Shown here piece by piece: positions 9,451-16,766 of a DNA stretch of 30,319 bases. Under the pieces are notes generated by a model. That model was given only the letters and a program-made list of their open reading frames with translations, made no database searches and was not told the origin of the DNA. The DNA comes from an uncultured Selenomonadales bacterium (GTDB taxonomy: Bacteria > Bacillota > Negativicutes > Selenomonadales > Selenomonadaceae): the NCBI GenBank assembly GCA_937910665.1, contig CALEPR010000202.1, forward strand, positions 1 to 30,319, given 5' to 3'. Made by a program: the position numbers and the translations under genes. Position 1 is the first letter of the stretch; each line of letters begins with the position of its first letter.

Positions 9451-10992
9451 TTAATTCAAGCGATCGATGTTGTATTTTGTCACAGATTCGACAGGCGACT
9501 TGACAGAGTTCATCGGACAGCAAACTTGGCAGCCGCGAAAATCGTCGCGCAAAATTCTGTAACGCGCAGAAACATACTCGAAAGAATTTAAAATTTTCTC
9601 CCAGTCAACAAATTCTTTTCCTTGCGAATCAGTCTGAATAAATTTTTTTATATTTAAAGTCGGCTCGAACCAAGAGCAAAAATCCATTCTGCCTTCCGGG
9701 TAAAGATCAATTTCATTCCAAGGAGCAAAACAAATTTCCCTGTCGCTGTCTTCCTTCAAGTGCAAAGTCGGCGCAAGGTCATTCATAAAATCCAATTCTG
9801 CTTTTCCAACTTCGCGGCGAATTTTATTTCTTTCCTCGAACTCGGCAAGAATATTTCTGCCTTCGGCAAGCTGTAAAATTTTTTTATATTTCTGCTCAAG
9901 TTCGGCGAAAGGAATTGTCTCAACTTCCTGCTGCAAACTATATGATTCTTTCGACGGCACCCAAAGTCTGAAATAAATTGCAACTTTTTCTGCAAGAACC
10001 CTTTCAAGTTCCATTAAAATTTTCATGGCAGGTCGAGTGACTTCAGGATTTGTAAAATAATCGCTGTTCATATCGTTTTCTGTGTAGTCGAAGAAAAAAA
10101 CAATGTAACCTGCATGAAGTTTCAAAGCAAGCTCAACAAAATTTAAAATGTCATCCACATTATCTTTGTTAATGACCATCGACAAGTCGGGCGCGAAACA
10201 AATTTTATTTTCAGATTGAAGTTTTGAAAGATAATTTTTTATGTTGCGAATGATGAGCGGAAACATTTTTTTCGCCGTCGCCGAGTCGTCAGAATCCCAG
10301 CAACTTTTTGCAAAAATTTCAGGATTGGATGCGTTGATTGAGAAATGAGTTTTAAAAAGATTTTCAGCCGCCAAGTTTTGAAATTTTTCATTGAAGGCAA
10401 TTCCATTCGACTCCGTCATCAAAGTTATTTTCGGAAAATTTTCACTCATGAACTTCATGTAATTGTAACTTTCCTTTGCAAAAAAAGCATCGCCGCCGGT
10501 TATCAAAACTAAATTTAATCTGTCGTAAAGCGGCTTGCAAAGTTCATAATACCAAGAAGGTATCATGGCGTGATTGGCTTCTTCGCCAAAACCCAGACGC
10601 ACTCCGCAATATCTGCACTTTGCGTTGCAGGCGTTGGTAATTCTGATTCGCACAATTCCTCCGCTTAAATCAGTTTTACATTCAGGATGACGCTCCAAAA
10701 TTTTCGGCAAAGCATTTTCAATTTCTTTTTGCCAACGTCCTTCCTTGAAACCATACTTTTCAAAATGCAAAAGCGGATTTAATTTTTCTGCCGCAACATC
10801 AGAATTTTTTTTTAAATAATCAGCAGTGGAAAAGTAAGGCGAAGGATTTTTATTTTCCTTCCAGCCGACAGTCAAATAATGTTCTGCAGCATCAAGATAT
10901 TTTCCGAAGCCGTAATTTTTTTTGTACCAATCGCCATCAAAAAATAATGAATTGGCAATTAAATTTTTGTCCTCAAGATTTAAATTTTCCAT
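9451..10992 (-). CDS. Radical SAM/SPASM protein with N-terminal glycan-enzyme repeat
   Basis: The core is a radical SAM enzyme: CNAKCRYC gives the CxxxCxxC cluster site (C122, C126, C129), and GGD at 166-168 is the SAM-binding motif. A C-terminal auxiliary cluster region of SPASM type has C421, C439, C488, C491 and C492. The first 90 residues hold two copies of a motif of the form FDGDWYKKNY...HYLTVGWKENKNPSP and STADYLKKNSDV...HFEKYGFKEGR, which I know from the termini of bacterial polysaccharide glycosyltransferases. The gene begins 17 bp after the wzt-like gene, with a GAGGTT ribosome site. The context points to a cell-surface glycan or a carrier-bound sugar as substrate; that is inference. 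Known SPASM enzymes modify peptides or do sugar chemistry, so a peptide substrate is possible. Confidence 0.88.
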   Translation of the reverse strand: MENLNLEDKNLIANSLFFDGDWYKKNYGFGKYLDAAEHYLTVGWKENKNPSPYFSTADYLKKNSDVAAEKLNPLLHFEKYGFKEGRWQKEIENALPKILERHPECKTDLSGGIVRIRITNACNAKCRYCGVRLGFGEEANHAMIPSWYYELCKPLYDRLNLVLITGGDAFFAKESYNYMKFMSENFPKITLMTESNGIAFNEKFQNLAAENLFKTHFSINASNPEIFAKSCWDSDDSATAKKMFPLIIRNIKNYLSKLQSENKICFAPDLSMVINKDNVDDILNFVELALKLHAGYIVFFFDYTENDMNSDYFTNPEVTRPAMKILMELERVLAEKVAIYFRLWVPSKESYSLQQEVETIPFAELEQKYKKILQLAEGRNILAEFEERNKIRREVGKAELDFMNDLAPTLHLKEDSDREICFAPWNEIDLYPEGRMDFCSWFEPTLNIKKFIQTDSQGKEFVDWEKILNSFEYVSARYRILRDDFRGCQVCCPMNSVKSPVESVTKYNIDRLN

Positions 10993-11009
10993 TTCGCGAA
11001 CCTCAATCT

Positions 11010-12368
11010 TTACAATTTTTCAATTCTTAAATCATTGTGCCAGTGAACGTAGCCGCCGGGTAATTTTTTAAATTCATTATCGGCAGTCAGAGTAAACTGC
11101 ACGGCGCAAGGAATAAAATCACAAATTTCAGGATAGTCAAGCGTTTCACTTGTCGGTTTGGAAATGACGCAGGCAATATCATAAATTTCTTCCTTCAACT
11201 CAACTTTAAATTTCCAATCAATGACGTAATATTCTCCGCGCTTTGCATCAAAAATTGCTTTTGTTTTGTTAAATCTGGAATCGGTATAAACTAAATCTAT
11301 TCCATTCAAGTTGCGAATATGATAACCCATGCCAAGACATTCAATATCTTCATTCAACTTCACAATCATTCGCAAAATAACTTCCTGTCCGAAAGAAACT
11401 TCAGAAATTAAATCGCCGTCCAAGTTCAAAAGCTGAACATTTTCAAAGCTCACCTGTCCATTTTGAATACGCTGATAACTTGCCTTCTTTAAAAAATTTT
11501 CCTGTCCGCGCCGCAAACTTTCTTCCGACATATCAATTTCAATATCAAATTCTGCGTCGTCAGATAATTTTTGCGACTGTCGAAGATTTTCAATCAATGT
11601 TTCAAAACTTTCAGTTTTTTCGATTGAAGTTCGAGACTTAACTAACATAGCTCGATAGGCTTCGATAACTTCCTTAGCCGAAGAATCAAAAATAATTTTT
11701 CCGCTCTGCACAAGAAAGGCGCGTTGACATAAATTTTTCACGGCGAAAGTATCATGGCTGACAAATAAAACTGTCGTGCCGCCGTCAATCATTTTTTTCA
11801 TCCTGTCAATGCACTTGCTTTGAAAAAATGCGTCGCCGACACTGAGTGCCTCGTCGACAATCAAAATATCCGGCTCGACAAAAGCATTGACTGCGAAGGC
11901 AAGCCGCGCAAACATTCCGCTTGAATAAGTTTTGACAGGTTGATTTATAAAATCTCCAATGTCCGCGAAAGAAATTATGTCGTCAACTTTTGCGTCCATT
12001 GATTCCTTCGTCTGTCCCATCAACATTCCATTCATGTAAATATTTTCTACGCCTGTCATATCAGGATTAAAACCTGCGCCGAGTTCGAGGAGCGAGGCAA
12101 TTCTTCCATGAACTTCCAACTTTCCACTTGTCGGAGTCAAAACGCCTGTAATAATTTTCAGCAACGTAGATTTTCCCGCACCATTTTTTCCGACAAGTCC
12201 GACATTTTCTCCGCGCCTGATTTCAAAATTTATATCCTGCAACGCAAAAAAATCCCGGCTGTAGCGTTTGTGGAAAGGATGGAATGCCTCTTTCAGTCGG
12301 TCAATGTCGCGCTCATAAATTTTATAAATTTTTGTCAAGCCCTCAGCTTTTATAACAACGTCATTCAT
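11010..12368 (-). CDS. wzt: Wzt-type ABC transporter ATPase with C-terminal sugar-binding domain
   Basis: This is the ATPase of an ABC exporter for lipid-linked polysaccharide. Residues 1-240 are the nucleotide-binding domain: Walker A GKNGAGKST (60-68), signature YSSGMFARLAFA, Walker B ILIVDEALSVGD and the switch histidine in FVSHD. After a linker, about 300-452 form a beta-rich Wzt_C-like domain that in O9a-type systems reads the glycan end. I chose the ATG at 12368, which overlaps the stop of a 13-codon frame as ATGA; a TTG two codons upstream is possible. No permease gene (wzm) is next to it, which is unusual. The radical SAM gene follows in the same unit. A strong promoter lies 190 bp upstream. 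Confidence 0.9.
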   Translation of the reverse strand: MNDVVIKAEGLTKIYKIYERDIDRLKEAFHPFHKRYSRDFFALQDINFEIRRGENVGLVGKNGAGKSTLLKIITGVLTPTSGKLEVHGRIASLLELGAGFNPDMTGVENIYMNGMLMGQTKESMDAKVDDIISFADIGDFINQPVKTYSSGMFARLAFAVNAFVEPDILIVDEALSVGDAFFQSKCIDRMKKMIDGGTTVLFVSHDTFAVKNLCQRAFLVQSGKIIFDSSAKEVIEAYRAMLVKSRTSIEKTESFETLIENLRQSQKLSDDAEFDIEIDMSEESLRRGQENFLKKASYQRIQNGQVSFENVQLLNLDGDLISEVSFGQEVILRMIVKLNEDIECLGMGYHIRNLNGIDLVYTDSRFNKTKAIFDAKRGEYYVIDWKFKVELKEEIYDIACVISKPTSETLDYPEICDFIPCAVQFTLTADNEFKKLPGGYVHWHNDLRIEKL

Positions 12369-12406
12369 TTGCAAATGCTGTCAATCCAATCAAAAAATTT
12401 ATTCAA
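12365..12406 (-). CDS. Possible 13-codon leader ORF coupled to wzt
   Basis: A TTG after GCAGGA opens a 13-codon frame (MNKFFDWIDSICK) whose TGA overlaps the ATG of the wzt-like gene. Because wzt lacks a good ribosome site of its own, coupling from this frame would explain its translation. The peptide itself matches nothing known to me. Confidence 0.35.
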   Translation of the reverse strand: MNKFFDWIDSICK

Positions 12407-12555
12407 AAATTTTCCTGCAAATATTTTTCAAACTTTAACTTGAAAAAATTCTTGAACTTCTGCAAAAAAAAATTCCCCGCTCAAAATTCCAACCAAAACT
12501 TTTCTAAAAAAAAATTTTCCTAACGTCAAAATCTCTCGACAAAATGATTAAACAA

Positions 12556-12583
12556 ATTTTACGCGAAAAATTTTTTCTGTCAA
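12556..12583 (-). promoter_or_regulatory. Sigma-70 promoter of the wzt-radical SAM unit
   Basis: On the minus strand a perfect TTGACA (12578-12583), a 16-bp spacer and TAAAAT (12556-12561). It implies a leader of about 180 nt before the wzt start, long enough for regulation. Confidence 0.6.
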
Positions 12584-12704
12584 CTTTTTAATTGCACTCC
12601 AAAAGTTTTCAAAACAGATGTGACAAACAAAACGCAGTAATTAAAAAAAATTTCTGTCTCTGAATGTGTTGACGCATTTTATATTTCTAAGTTTGCGCCG
12701 ACTC

Positions 12705-12716
12705 CGATAATTATCG
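12705..12716. promoter_or_regulatory. 12-bp perfect palindrome, possible operator
   Basis: CGATAATTATCG lies between two divergent transcription units and about 30 bp upstream of a TATAAT on the plus strand. A dimeric regulator could bind it. The evidence is symmetry and position only. Confidence 0.25.
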
Positions 12717-12955
12717 TCCGACGAATAATTTTCATACAGCAATTTATAATTTTTTTGCAGGAGAATTGCGACGTTGGCAGAATCAAAATCAGGAAAAAGA
12801 AAATGAGAAGTCTATAGGTTATTTGTGTGGCAGTATTAAAAATTTCAACTGATACAGAGGAAGATTTTCCCAGAAACATTACAGAAAAATTTTTACAAGA
12901 TCTCATCATTAAAATAATCGAAAGGAGAAAATTTTTTTATTCTGAGGTGATTAAA

Positions 12956-13462
12956 ATGGCGATGATGCCCAAACTAAAAAATTGTGCGCATTGCGGAAAA
13001 ATTTTTACGCCCGTCCGCAACGAAAAAATTTGCCGCGACTGCATGATAAAACAAGAGGAAAAAGAGCGCGAAGTAATTCAGTACGTCCGTGACAATCCCG
13101 GCATCTCGATGAAAGATGCGGCAGAGGCTACCGGAGTTTCGGACAAATTTATAAAACAGATGGCAAGTCAAGGTATGTTTGTTAATTTGCATTTAGATGA
13201 CAGTTTTTTCTATCCCTGCGTGAAGTGCGGTCGACCGATAAGCAGGGGAACTTATTGTACCGATTGTTTGAAATCGCAGCGACGAGAAATAAAAAAAGTT
13301 GCCGAACAAATGCATATCAGAATCAAGGAGGATAATCACATGTCAACGATTGAAAGATTGGATGCGCTTGCCGAGCGAGAGTTTGAAAGAGAAAATAAAG
13401 TTATCAAGCGTCATTTTTCGCGAGGAATGTATGACGACATAGTTACTTCCAGACGCAATTAA
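12956..13462 (+). CDS. YvyF-like flagellar operon Zn-finger protein
   Basis: The 168-residue product resembles the Firmicute flagellar-operon protein YvyF/TIGR03826, a small regulator-like protein found near flgM or flgK. It has an N-terminal CxxC pair (C10, C13) followed by CRDC (C26-C29). A helix-turn-helix-like stretch comes next (NPGISMKDAAEATGVSDKFI). A second zinc site follows (PCVKCGRPI and YCTDC), and the tail is basic. The ATG at 12956 follows GAGGTG at the right distance. The frame is open upstream to 12827, but that extension lacks a good start. The next gene begins 1 bp after its stop. In the typical setting flgM follows; here a radical SAM gene takes that place. Confidence 0.75.
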   Translation: MAMMPKLKNCAHCGKIFTPVRNEKICRDCMIKQEEKEREVIQYVRDNPGISMKDAAEATGVSDKFIKQMASQGMFVNLHLDDSFFYPCVKCGRPISRGTYCTDCLKSQRREIKKVAEQMHIRIKEDNHMSTIERLDALAEREFERENKVIKRHFSRGMYDDIVTSRRN

Positions 13463-13463
13463 A

Positions 13464-14372
13464 ATGTTGAAAAAATTTTTGTCGAGCTGTGAACTTTGTC
13501 CTCGTCGCTGTAAAGTTGACAGGAAAATTTCGCGCGGATTTTGCGGAGCCGGAGAAAAAATTCGCGTCGCTCTTGTCAGCCTTCACGAATGGGAAGAACC
13601 TTGCCTGAACGGCGACAAGGGCGCGGGAACAATTTTCTTTTCCTACTGCAACCTGCGATGCGTTTTCTGTCAGAATTTTAAAATCAGCCACGAAAATTTT
13701 GGCGAAGAGATTTCTGTTGAGCGTTTGACTGAAATTTTTTTTGAGCAGCAGGAGCGCGGCGCAGCGAATATCGAACTTGTTACGCCGATTCATTATCTTC
13801 CGCAAATTTGCCAAGCTTTGGATGCGGCGAAAAGTTCAGGATTAAAACTTCCTGTCGTCTGGAACTCGAACGGCTATGAACTTCCTGAAATGTTGGAGCT
13901 TTTAAAAAATCGCGTCGATATTTTTCTGCCGGACTTGAAATATTTCGACAACGAAATTGCAACTTCATTTTCCGGCGTGAATGATTATTTTAAAATTGCG
14001 TCGGCGGCTTTGAAAAAAATGTTTGAGATTGTCGGCGAGGCAGAATTTGATTCGCAGGGAAAAATGTTGCGCGGACTTTTGGTCAGACATTTGGTTTTGC
14101 CGAATTTCAGGAGCGATTCAATGAAAATTTTGGACTGGCTTTATAAAACTTTTGGCGACAAAATTTTTATCAGCGTGATGAATCAGTACACGCCGATTTT
14201 TCACGCGACAGACTTCAAGGAACTTGATAGAAAGTTGACGACTTTTGAATATAAATCTGTTATCAGACATGCGGAGGAACTTGGAATAAAAAATTGTTTC
14301 ATTCAGGTGGGCAAGTCGGCGAGCGAAAAATTTATTCCGAACTTCAACTTGTCAGGAGTCAGAACCAATTAG
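13464..14372 (+). CDS. PflA/PflX-like radical SAM protein
   Basis: This 302-residue protein belongs to the radical SAM group annotated as pyruvate formate-lyase activase-like (PflX, COG1313). The SAM cluster motif is CNLRCVFC (C62, C66, C69). The N-terminus has the family's extra cysteines (C9, C12, C16, C27, in CELCPRRC and GFCGAG). Segments such as ELVTPIHYLPQI, VWNSNGYE and DIFLPDLKY match the barrel of this group, and the end IPNFNLSGV is also typical. The real substrate is unknown for most members. It starts 1 bp after the YvyF-like gene without its own ribosome site, so translation is coupled. A tandem repeat begins at its very end and repeats a short piece of it (TTCAACTTGTCA). Confidence 0.88.
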   Translation: MLKKFLSSCELCPRRCKVDRKISRGFCGAGEKIRVALVSLHEWEEPCLNGDKGAGTIFFSYCNLRCVFCQNFKISHENFGEEISVERLTEIFFEQQERGAANIELVTPIHYLPQICQALDAAKSSGLKLPVVWNSNGYELPEMLELLKNRVDIFLPDLKYFDNEIATSFSGVNDYFKIASAALKKMFEIVGEAEFDSQGKMLRGLLVRHLVLPNFRSDSMKILDWLYKTFGDKIFISVMNQYTPIFHATDFKELDRKLTTFEYKSVIRHAEELGIKNCFIQVGKSASEKFIPNFNLSGVRTN

Positions 14373-14374
14373 GA

Positions 14375-14605
14375 GTTAGGGATGAGGAATGAGGAATTGA
14401 AAAAATAATTTCTAACTGCTAGTTCCTTCAACTTGTCAGAAGGTTTTATCAAGGAGGAATTAGGAATGAGGAATGAGGAATTGAAAAAATAATTTCTAAC
14501 TGCTAATTCCTTCAACTTGTCAGAAGGTTTTATCAAGGAGGAGTTAGGAATGAGGAATGAGGAATTGAAAAAATAATTCCTAACTCCTCACTCCTAATTC
14601 CTAAC
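14375..14605. repeat. 84-bp tandem repeat cluster ending in a palindrome
   Basis: Units start at 14375, 14459 and 14543 (exact 84-bp period); the third is cut short and continues into an inverted copy at about 14575-14605. Each unit contains GTTAGGAATGAGGAATGAGG, a spacer, TAATTTCTAACTGCTA, then CTTCAACTTGTCAGAAGG and a built-in AAGGAGGA. The third copy and its inverted partner can form a hairpin of about 25 bp. The family also occurs at 3881-3933. The cluster ends 8 bp before the ribosome site of cdaA. Confidence 0.9.
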
Positions 14606-14627
14606 TGAAGAAAGGAGGGTGCGCGAG

Positions 14628-15482
14628 GTGCCGTTTGATATTTCACTGCCGCAAAAAATTGGCGGACTTATTTCCACGATTCAAGTCGAGGACATTTTGG
14701 AAATTTTATTGGTCGCGATAGTTTTCTACAAACTTTACAAGATGATCGAAGGCACTCGCGCCATCACCTTAGTTAAAGGAATTTTAGTTTTGTTTGTCAT
14801 GAATTTTATCTGCAGCACGATTTTAAATTTGCCGTTGTTGTCTTGGATTTTTGACAGACTGATGGCTTTGATGGTCATTATGTTGCCGATAATTTTCCAG
14901 CCGGAACTCAGACGCACGCTCGAACGACTTGGACAGGGAAAATTTTTATTTGAGGAAGGTGGAGTTTCTCTGGACGAGGAGGAAGCGCAAAAAGTTACTT
15001 CGGAACTTGTCAAGGCAGCAAAATCTCTCTCAGCGACGAAAACAGGCGCGTTGATTGTCATTGAGAGGAAAATGGGACTGAACGACATCGCGGACACAGG
15101 AATTAAAATGGACGCGATAATAACTTCAGAATTGATTCAAAATATTTTTTTCGTGAATACTCCCCTCCATGACGGCGCAGCAATTGTTCGCGGAAAAAAA
15201 ATTTTTTCTGCGGGTTGTCTTTTGCCGCTCACAGAAAAGCGCGGACTTTCAAAAGAACTCGGCACAAGACACCGGGCGGCGATTGGAATGAGCGAACAAT
15301 GCGACGCTTTAGTTTTGGTTGTCAGCGAGGAAACCGGGATAATTTCAGTCGCGGAGAACGGAGATTTATCGCGCAGGTTTGACGAGGACAGATTGACGAG
15401 AAAACTTTTGCCTGTTTTCTTGACCACGCACGAAAATAATTTCTTCATTGACTTTTTTATGAAGTGGAGGAAGGAAAATTGA
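14628..15482 (+). CDS. cdaA: Diadenylate cyclase CdaA
   Basis: CdaA condenses two ATP into c-di-AMP, the second messenger that governs potassium, osmolyte and wall homeostasis in Firmicutes. The 284-residue protein has three N-terminal membrane helices (about 23-40, 48-68, 76-92), a short coiled linker, and a DAC domain with the catalytic DGA at 182-184 and RHR at 214-216 (in GTRHRAA). SEETG at 233-237 is also conserved. I chose the GTG at 14628 because AGGAGG (14613-14618) lies 9 nt upstream; the GTG at 14619 abuts the ribosome site. Its stop overlaps the start of ybbR, the usual regulatory partner. The glmM gene that normally follows is not here. Confidence 0.95.
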   Translation: MPFDISLPQKIGGLISTIQVEDILEILLVAIVFYKLYKMIEGTRAITLVKGILVLFVMNFICSTILNLPLLSWIFDRLMALMVIMLPIIFQPELRRTLERLGQGKFLFEEGGVSLDEEEAQKVTSELVKAAKSLSATKTGALIVIERKMGLNDIADTGIKMDAIITSELIQNIFFVNTPLHDGAAIVRGKKIFSAGCLLPLTEKRGLSKELGTRHRAAIGMSEQCDALVLVVSEETGIISVAENGDLSRRFDEDRLTRKLLPVFLTTHENNFFIDFFMKWRKEN

Positions 15483-16399
15483 TTAAGCAACTTGATGAAA
15501 TTTTTCGCCGAAACAAATTAAAAAAATTTACTGCGTTGGCAACTTCAACCACGCTTTGGTTTTATGTCATGAGCAGTCAAGATCCGCCGCTGACAAGTTC
15601 ATACGCAATTCCTGTCGAGGTAATAAATTCTCCGCGAGATGTTAGAGCGACAGTCGAACAAAAACCGATTTCTGTTAAATTAAGTGCGCCACGCTCCTAC
15701 TTCGCCGACTACAAAGAAAAAGATATTCATGCGACAATCGATGCTGCAAATTTGACTGAAGGAAGTTATGAATTGCCGATCTCCGCCTCTTTTCCAAAAG
15801 GTTTTGAGTTGGTAAGTATTTCGCCTGAAAAAATTCATGTTCAAATTGAGCCGTTTGTTGACAAACAAGTTGCTGCAGAAATAATTGTCACCGGTTCAAC
15901 AATTTCTGACGCAGTGGTCACCAATGTTGCAAAGTCGCTGGAAAATGTTTCGGTCGTCGGCGCGAAGTCTGAAGTCGAAAAAGTTAAGCGTGTGATCGGT
16001 TACGTCGGCTTGACTGACAACAAAGATGATTTTGAAATGCAAGTCCCAATGAGCGCAATCGACTCGGACGGGCGCGAAGTAAAAAATATTCGCGTCGTGC
16101 CTTCGACAATGTCTGTGAAAATTGATCTGGAAACAGGCGTTACCAAAAAAGCTGTTTCGGTGACTGCGGATATTATTTTGCCGAGCGGAAAAGAATTTTC
16201 AAAAGTCACGGTCGAGCCTTCGCAAATTGAAATTGTCGGGCAGGGAGAAATTTTAAAAAATATTTCTGAAATAAAAACTGTGCCCTTGACTTTGCCCGCG
16301 ATAAATGAAAACTTTCATGGAACTTTAAAACTCGCTCTGCCGGACGGAGTGACGTGCCAAGTTGAAAAAGTTACAGTCACCGCCGAATTGAAAAAATAA
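15479..16399 (+). CDS. ybbR: YbbR-domain protein CdaR, regulator of CdaA
   Basis: This single-pass membrane protein has about 306 residues. A short cytosolic N-terminus and one helix (about 17-31, TALATSTTLWFYVMS) precede an extracytoplasmic part. That part has about three YbbR beta-domains (roughly 35-120, 120-210, 210-306), each with the repeating pattern of IPVEV...V.V..P...V. The family member CdaR binds and modulates CdaA. The TTG at 15479 overlaps the cdaA stop as TTGA, with GGAGGAAGG just upstream, so the two are translationally coupled. A GTG at 15464 is an alternative start. A tandem array follows its stop immediately. Confidence 0.92.
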   Translation: MIKQLDEIFRRNKLKKFTALATSTTLWFYVMSSQDPPLTSSYAIPVEVINSPRDVRATVEQKPISVKLSAPRSYFADYKEKDIHATIDAANLTEGSYELPISASFPKGFELVSISPEKIHVQIEPFVDKQVAAEIIVTGSTISDAVVTNVAKSLENVSVVGAKSEVEKVKRVIGYVGLTDNKDDFEMQVPMSAIDSDGREVKNIRVVPSTMSVKIDLETGVTKKAVSVTADIILPSGKEFSKVTVEPSQIEIVGQGEILKNISEIKTVPLTLPAINENFHGTLKLALPDGVTCQVEKVTVTAELKK

Positions 16400-16645
16400 T
16401 TTCTCGGCAAAAAATTTTCGACAAAAAAAATTCCCCGACAAAAAAAATTTCCGACAAAAAAAATTTCTCGGCAAAAAATTTCCGACAAAAAAAATTTCTC
16501 GGCAAAAAATTTCTCCGACAAAAAAAATTTCTCCGACAAAAAAATTTCTCGGCAAAAAAAATTTCTCGACAAAATAATTTCTCCGACAAAAAAATTTCTC
16601 GACAAAATAATTTCCGACAAAATAATTTCCGACAAAAAAATTTCT
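16400..16645. repeat. AT-rich tandem array, about 15 units of 16-18 bp
   Basis: The unit is AATTTCTC-CGAC-AAAAAA or its variant with CGGC; about 15 degenerate copies follow one another with no spacers. The A-runs vary in length, as expected from slippage. The array starts at the ybbR stop. Open frames across it on the minus strand are only low-complexity translation (Phe/Arg/Cys-rich) and are not counted as genes. Confidence 0.9.
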
Positions 16646-16649
16646 TGAA

Positions 16650-16739
16650 GTAGATGATTTAAATTTATCTGCCGAATATGAAATAATAAAACTTGCTAAA
16701 GGAAAATTTTTATTTTCACAGAATTTAACTCGCAAATAA
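16650..16739 (+). pseudogene. C-terminal remnant, perhaps of an MNT nucleotidyltransferase
   Basis: Thirty in-frame codons up to a TAA read VDDLNLSAEYEIIKLAKGKF then LFSQNLTRK. This looks like real protein, unlike the array beside it. It resembles the end of small MntA-type nucleotidyltransferases (a form such as DLVDLN...YEIL..GKLLY). No start codon or upstream part remains, since the tandem array abuts it. The resemblance is from memory and weak. Confidence 0.3.
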
Positions 16740-16766
16740 AAAAATTTTTAGGAGGTCGTCAGGAAA

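Larger units (their letters stand above)
12407..12955. other. Long non-coding region between divergent units
   Basis: About 550 bp separate the divergent wzt and yvyF-like genes. I see the wzt promoter (12556-12583), a long AT-rich wzt leader holding several ribosome-site-like GGAA/GGGGAA stretches without start codons, a perfect 12-bp palindrome at 12705-12716, and a TATAAT at 12745-12750 on the plus strand with no good -35. The yvyF frame is open back to 12827 without a credible start. No tRNA or known riboswitch is apparent. Confidence 0.5.

Noticed and set aside
12701..12716. TCCGATAA as a sigma-28 -10 element for the YvyF-like gene
   Set aside because: There is no TAAA at the required 15-bp distance; the palindrome explains the sequence better.
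12766..12851. 28-codon frame from TTG after an AGGAG in the yvyF upstream region
   Set aside because: The TTG is only 2 nt from the ribosome site, and the peptide is not recognisable.
12827..12955. 43-codon N-terminal extension of the YvyF-like protein from a GTG
   Set aside because: No ribosome site lies before that GTG, whereas the ATG at 12956 has one, and the family starts with the CxxC region.
16315..16735. Three overlapping minus-strand frames across the array, rich in Phe, Arg and Cys
   Set aside because: They are low-complexity translations of a short repeat in several frames at once.
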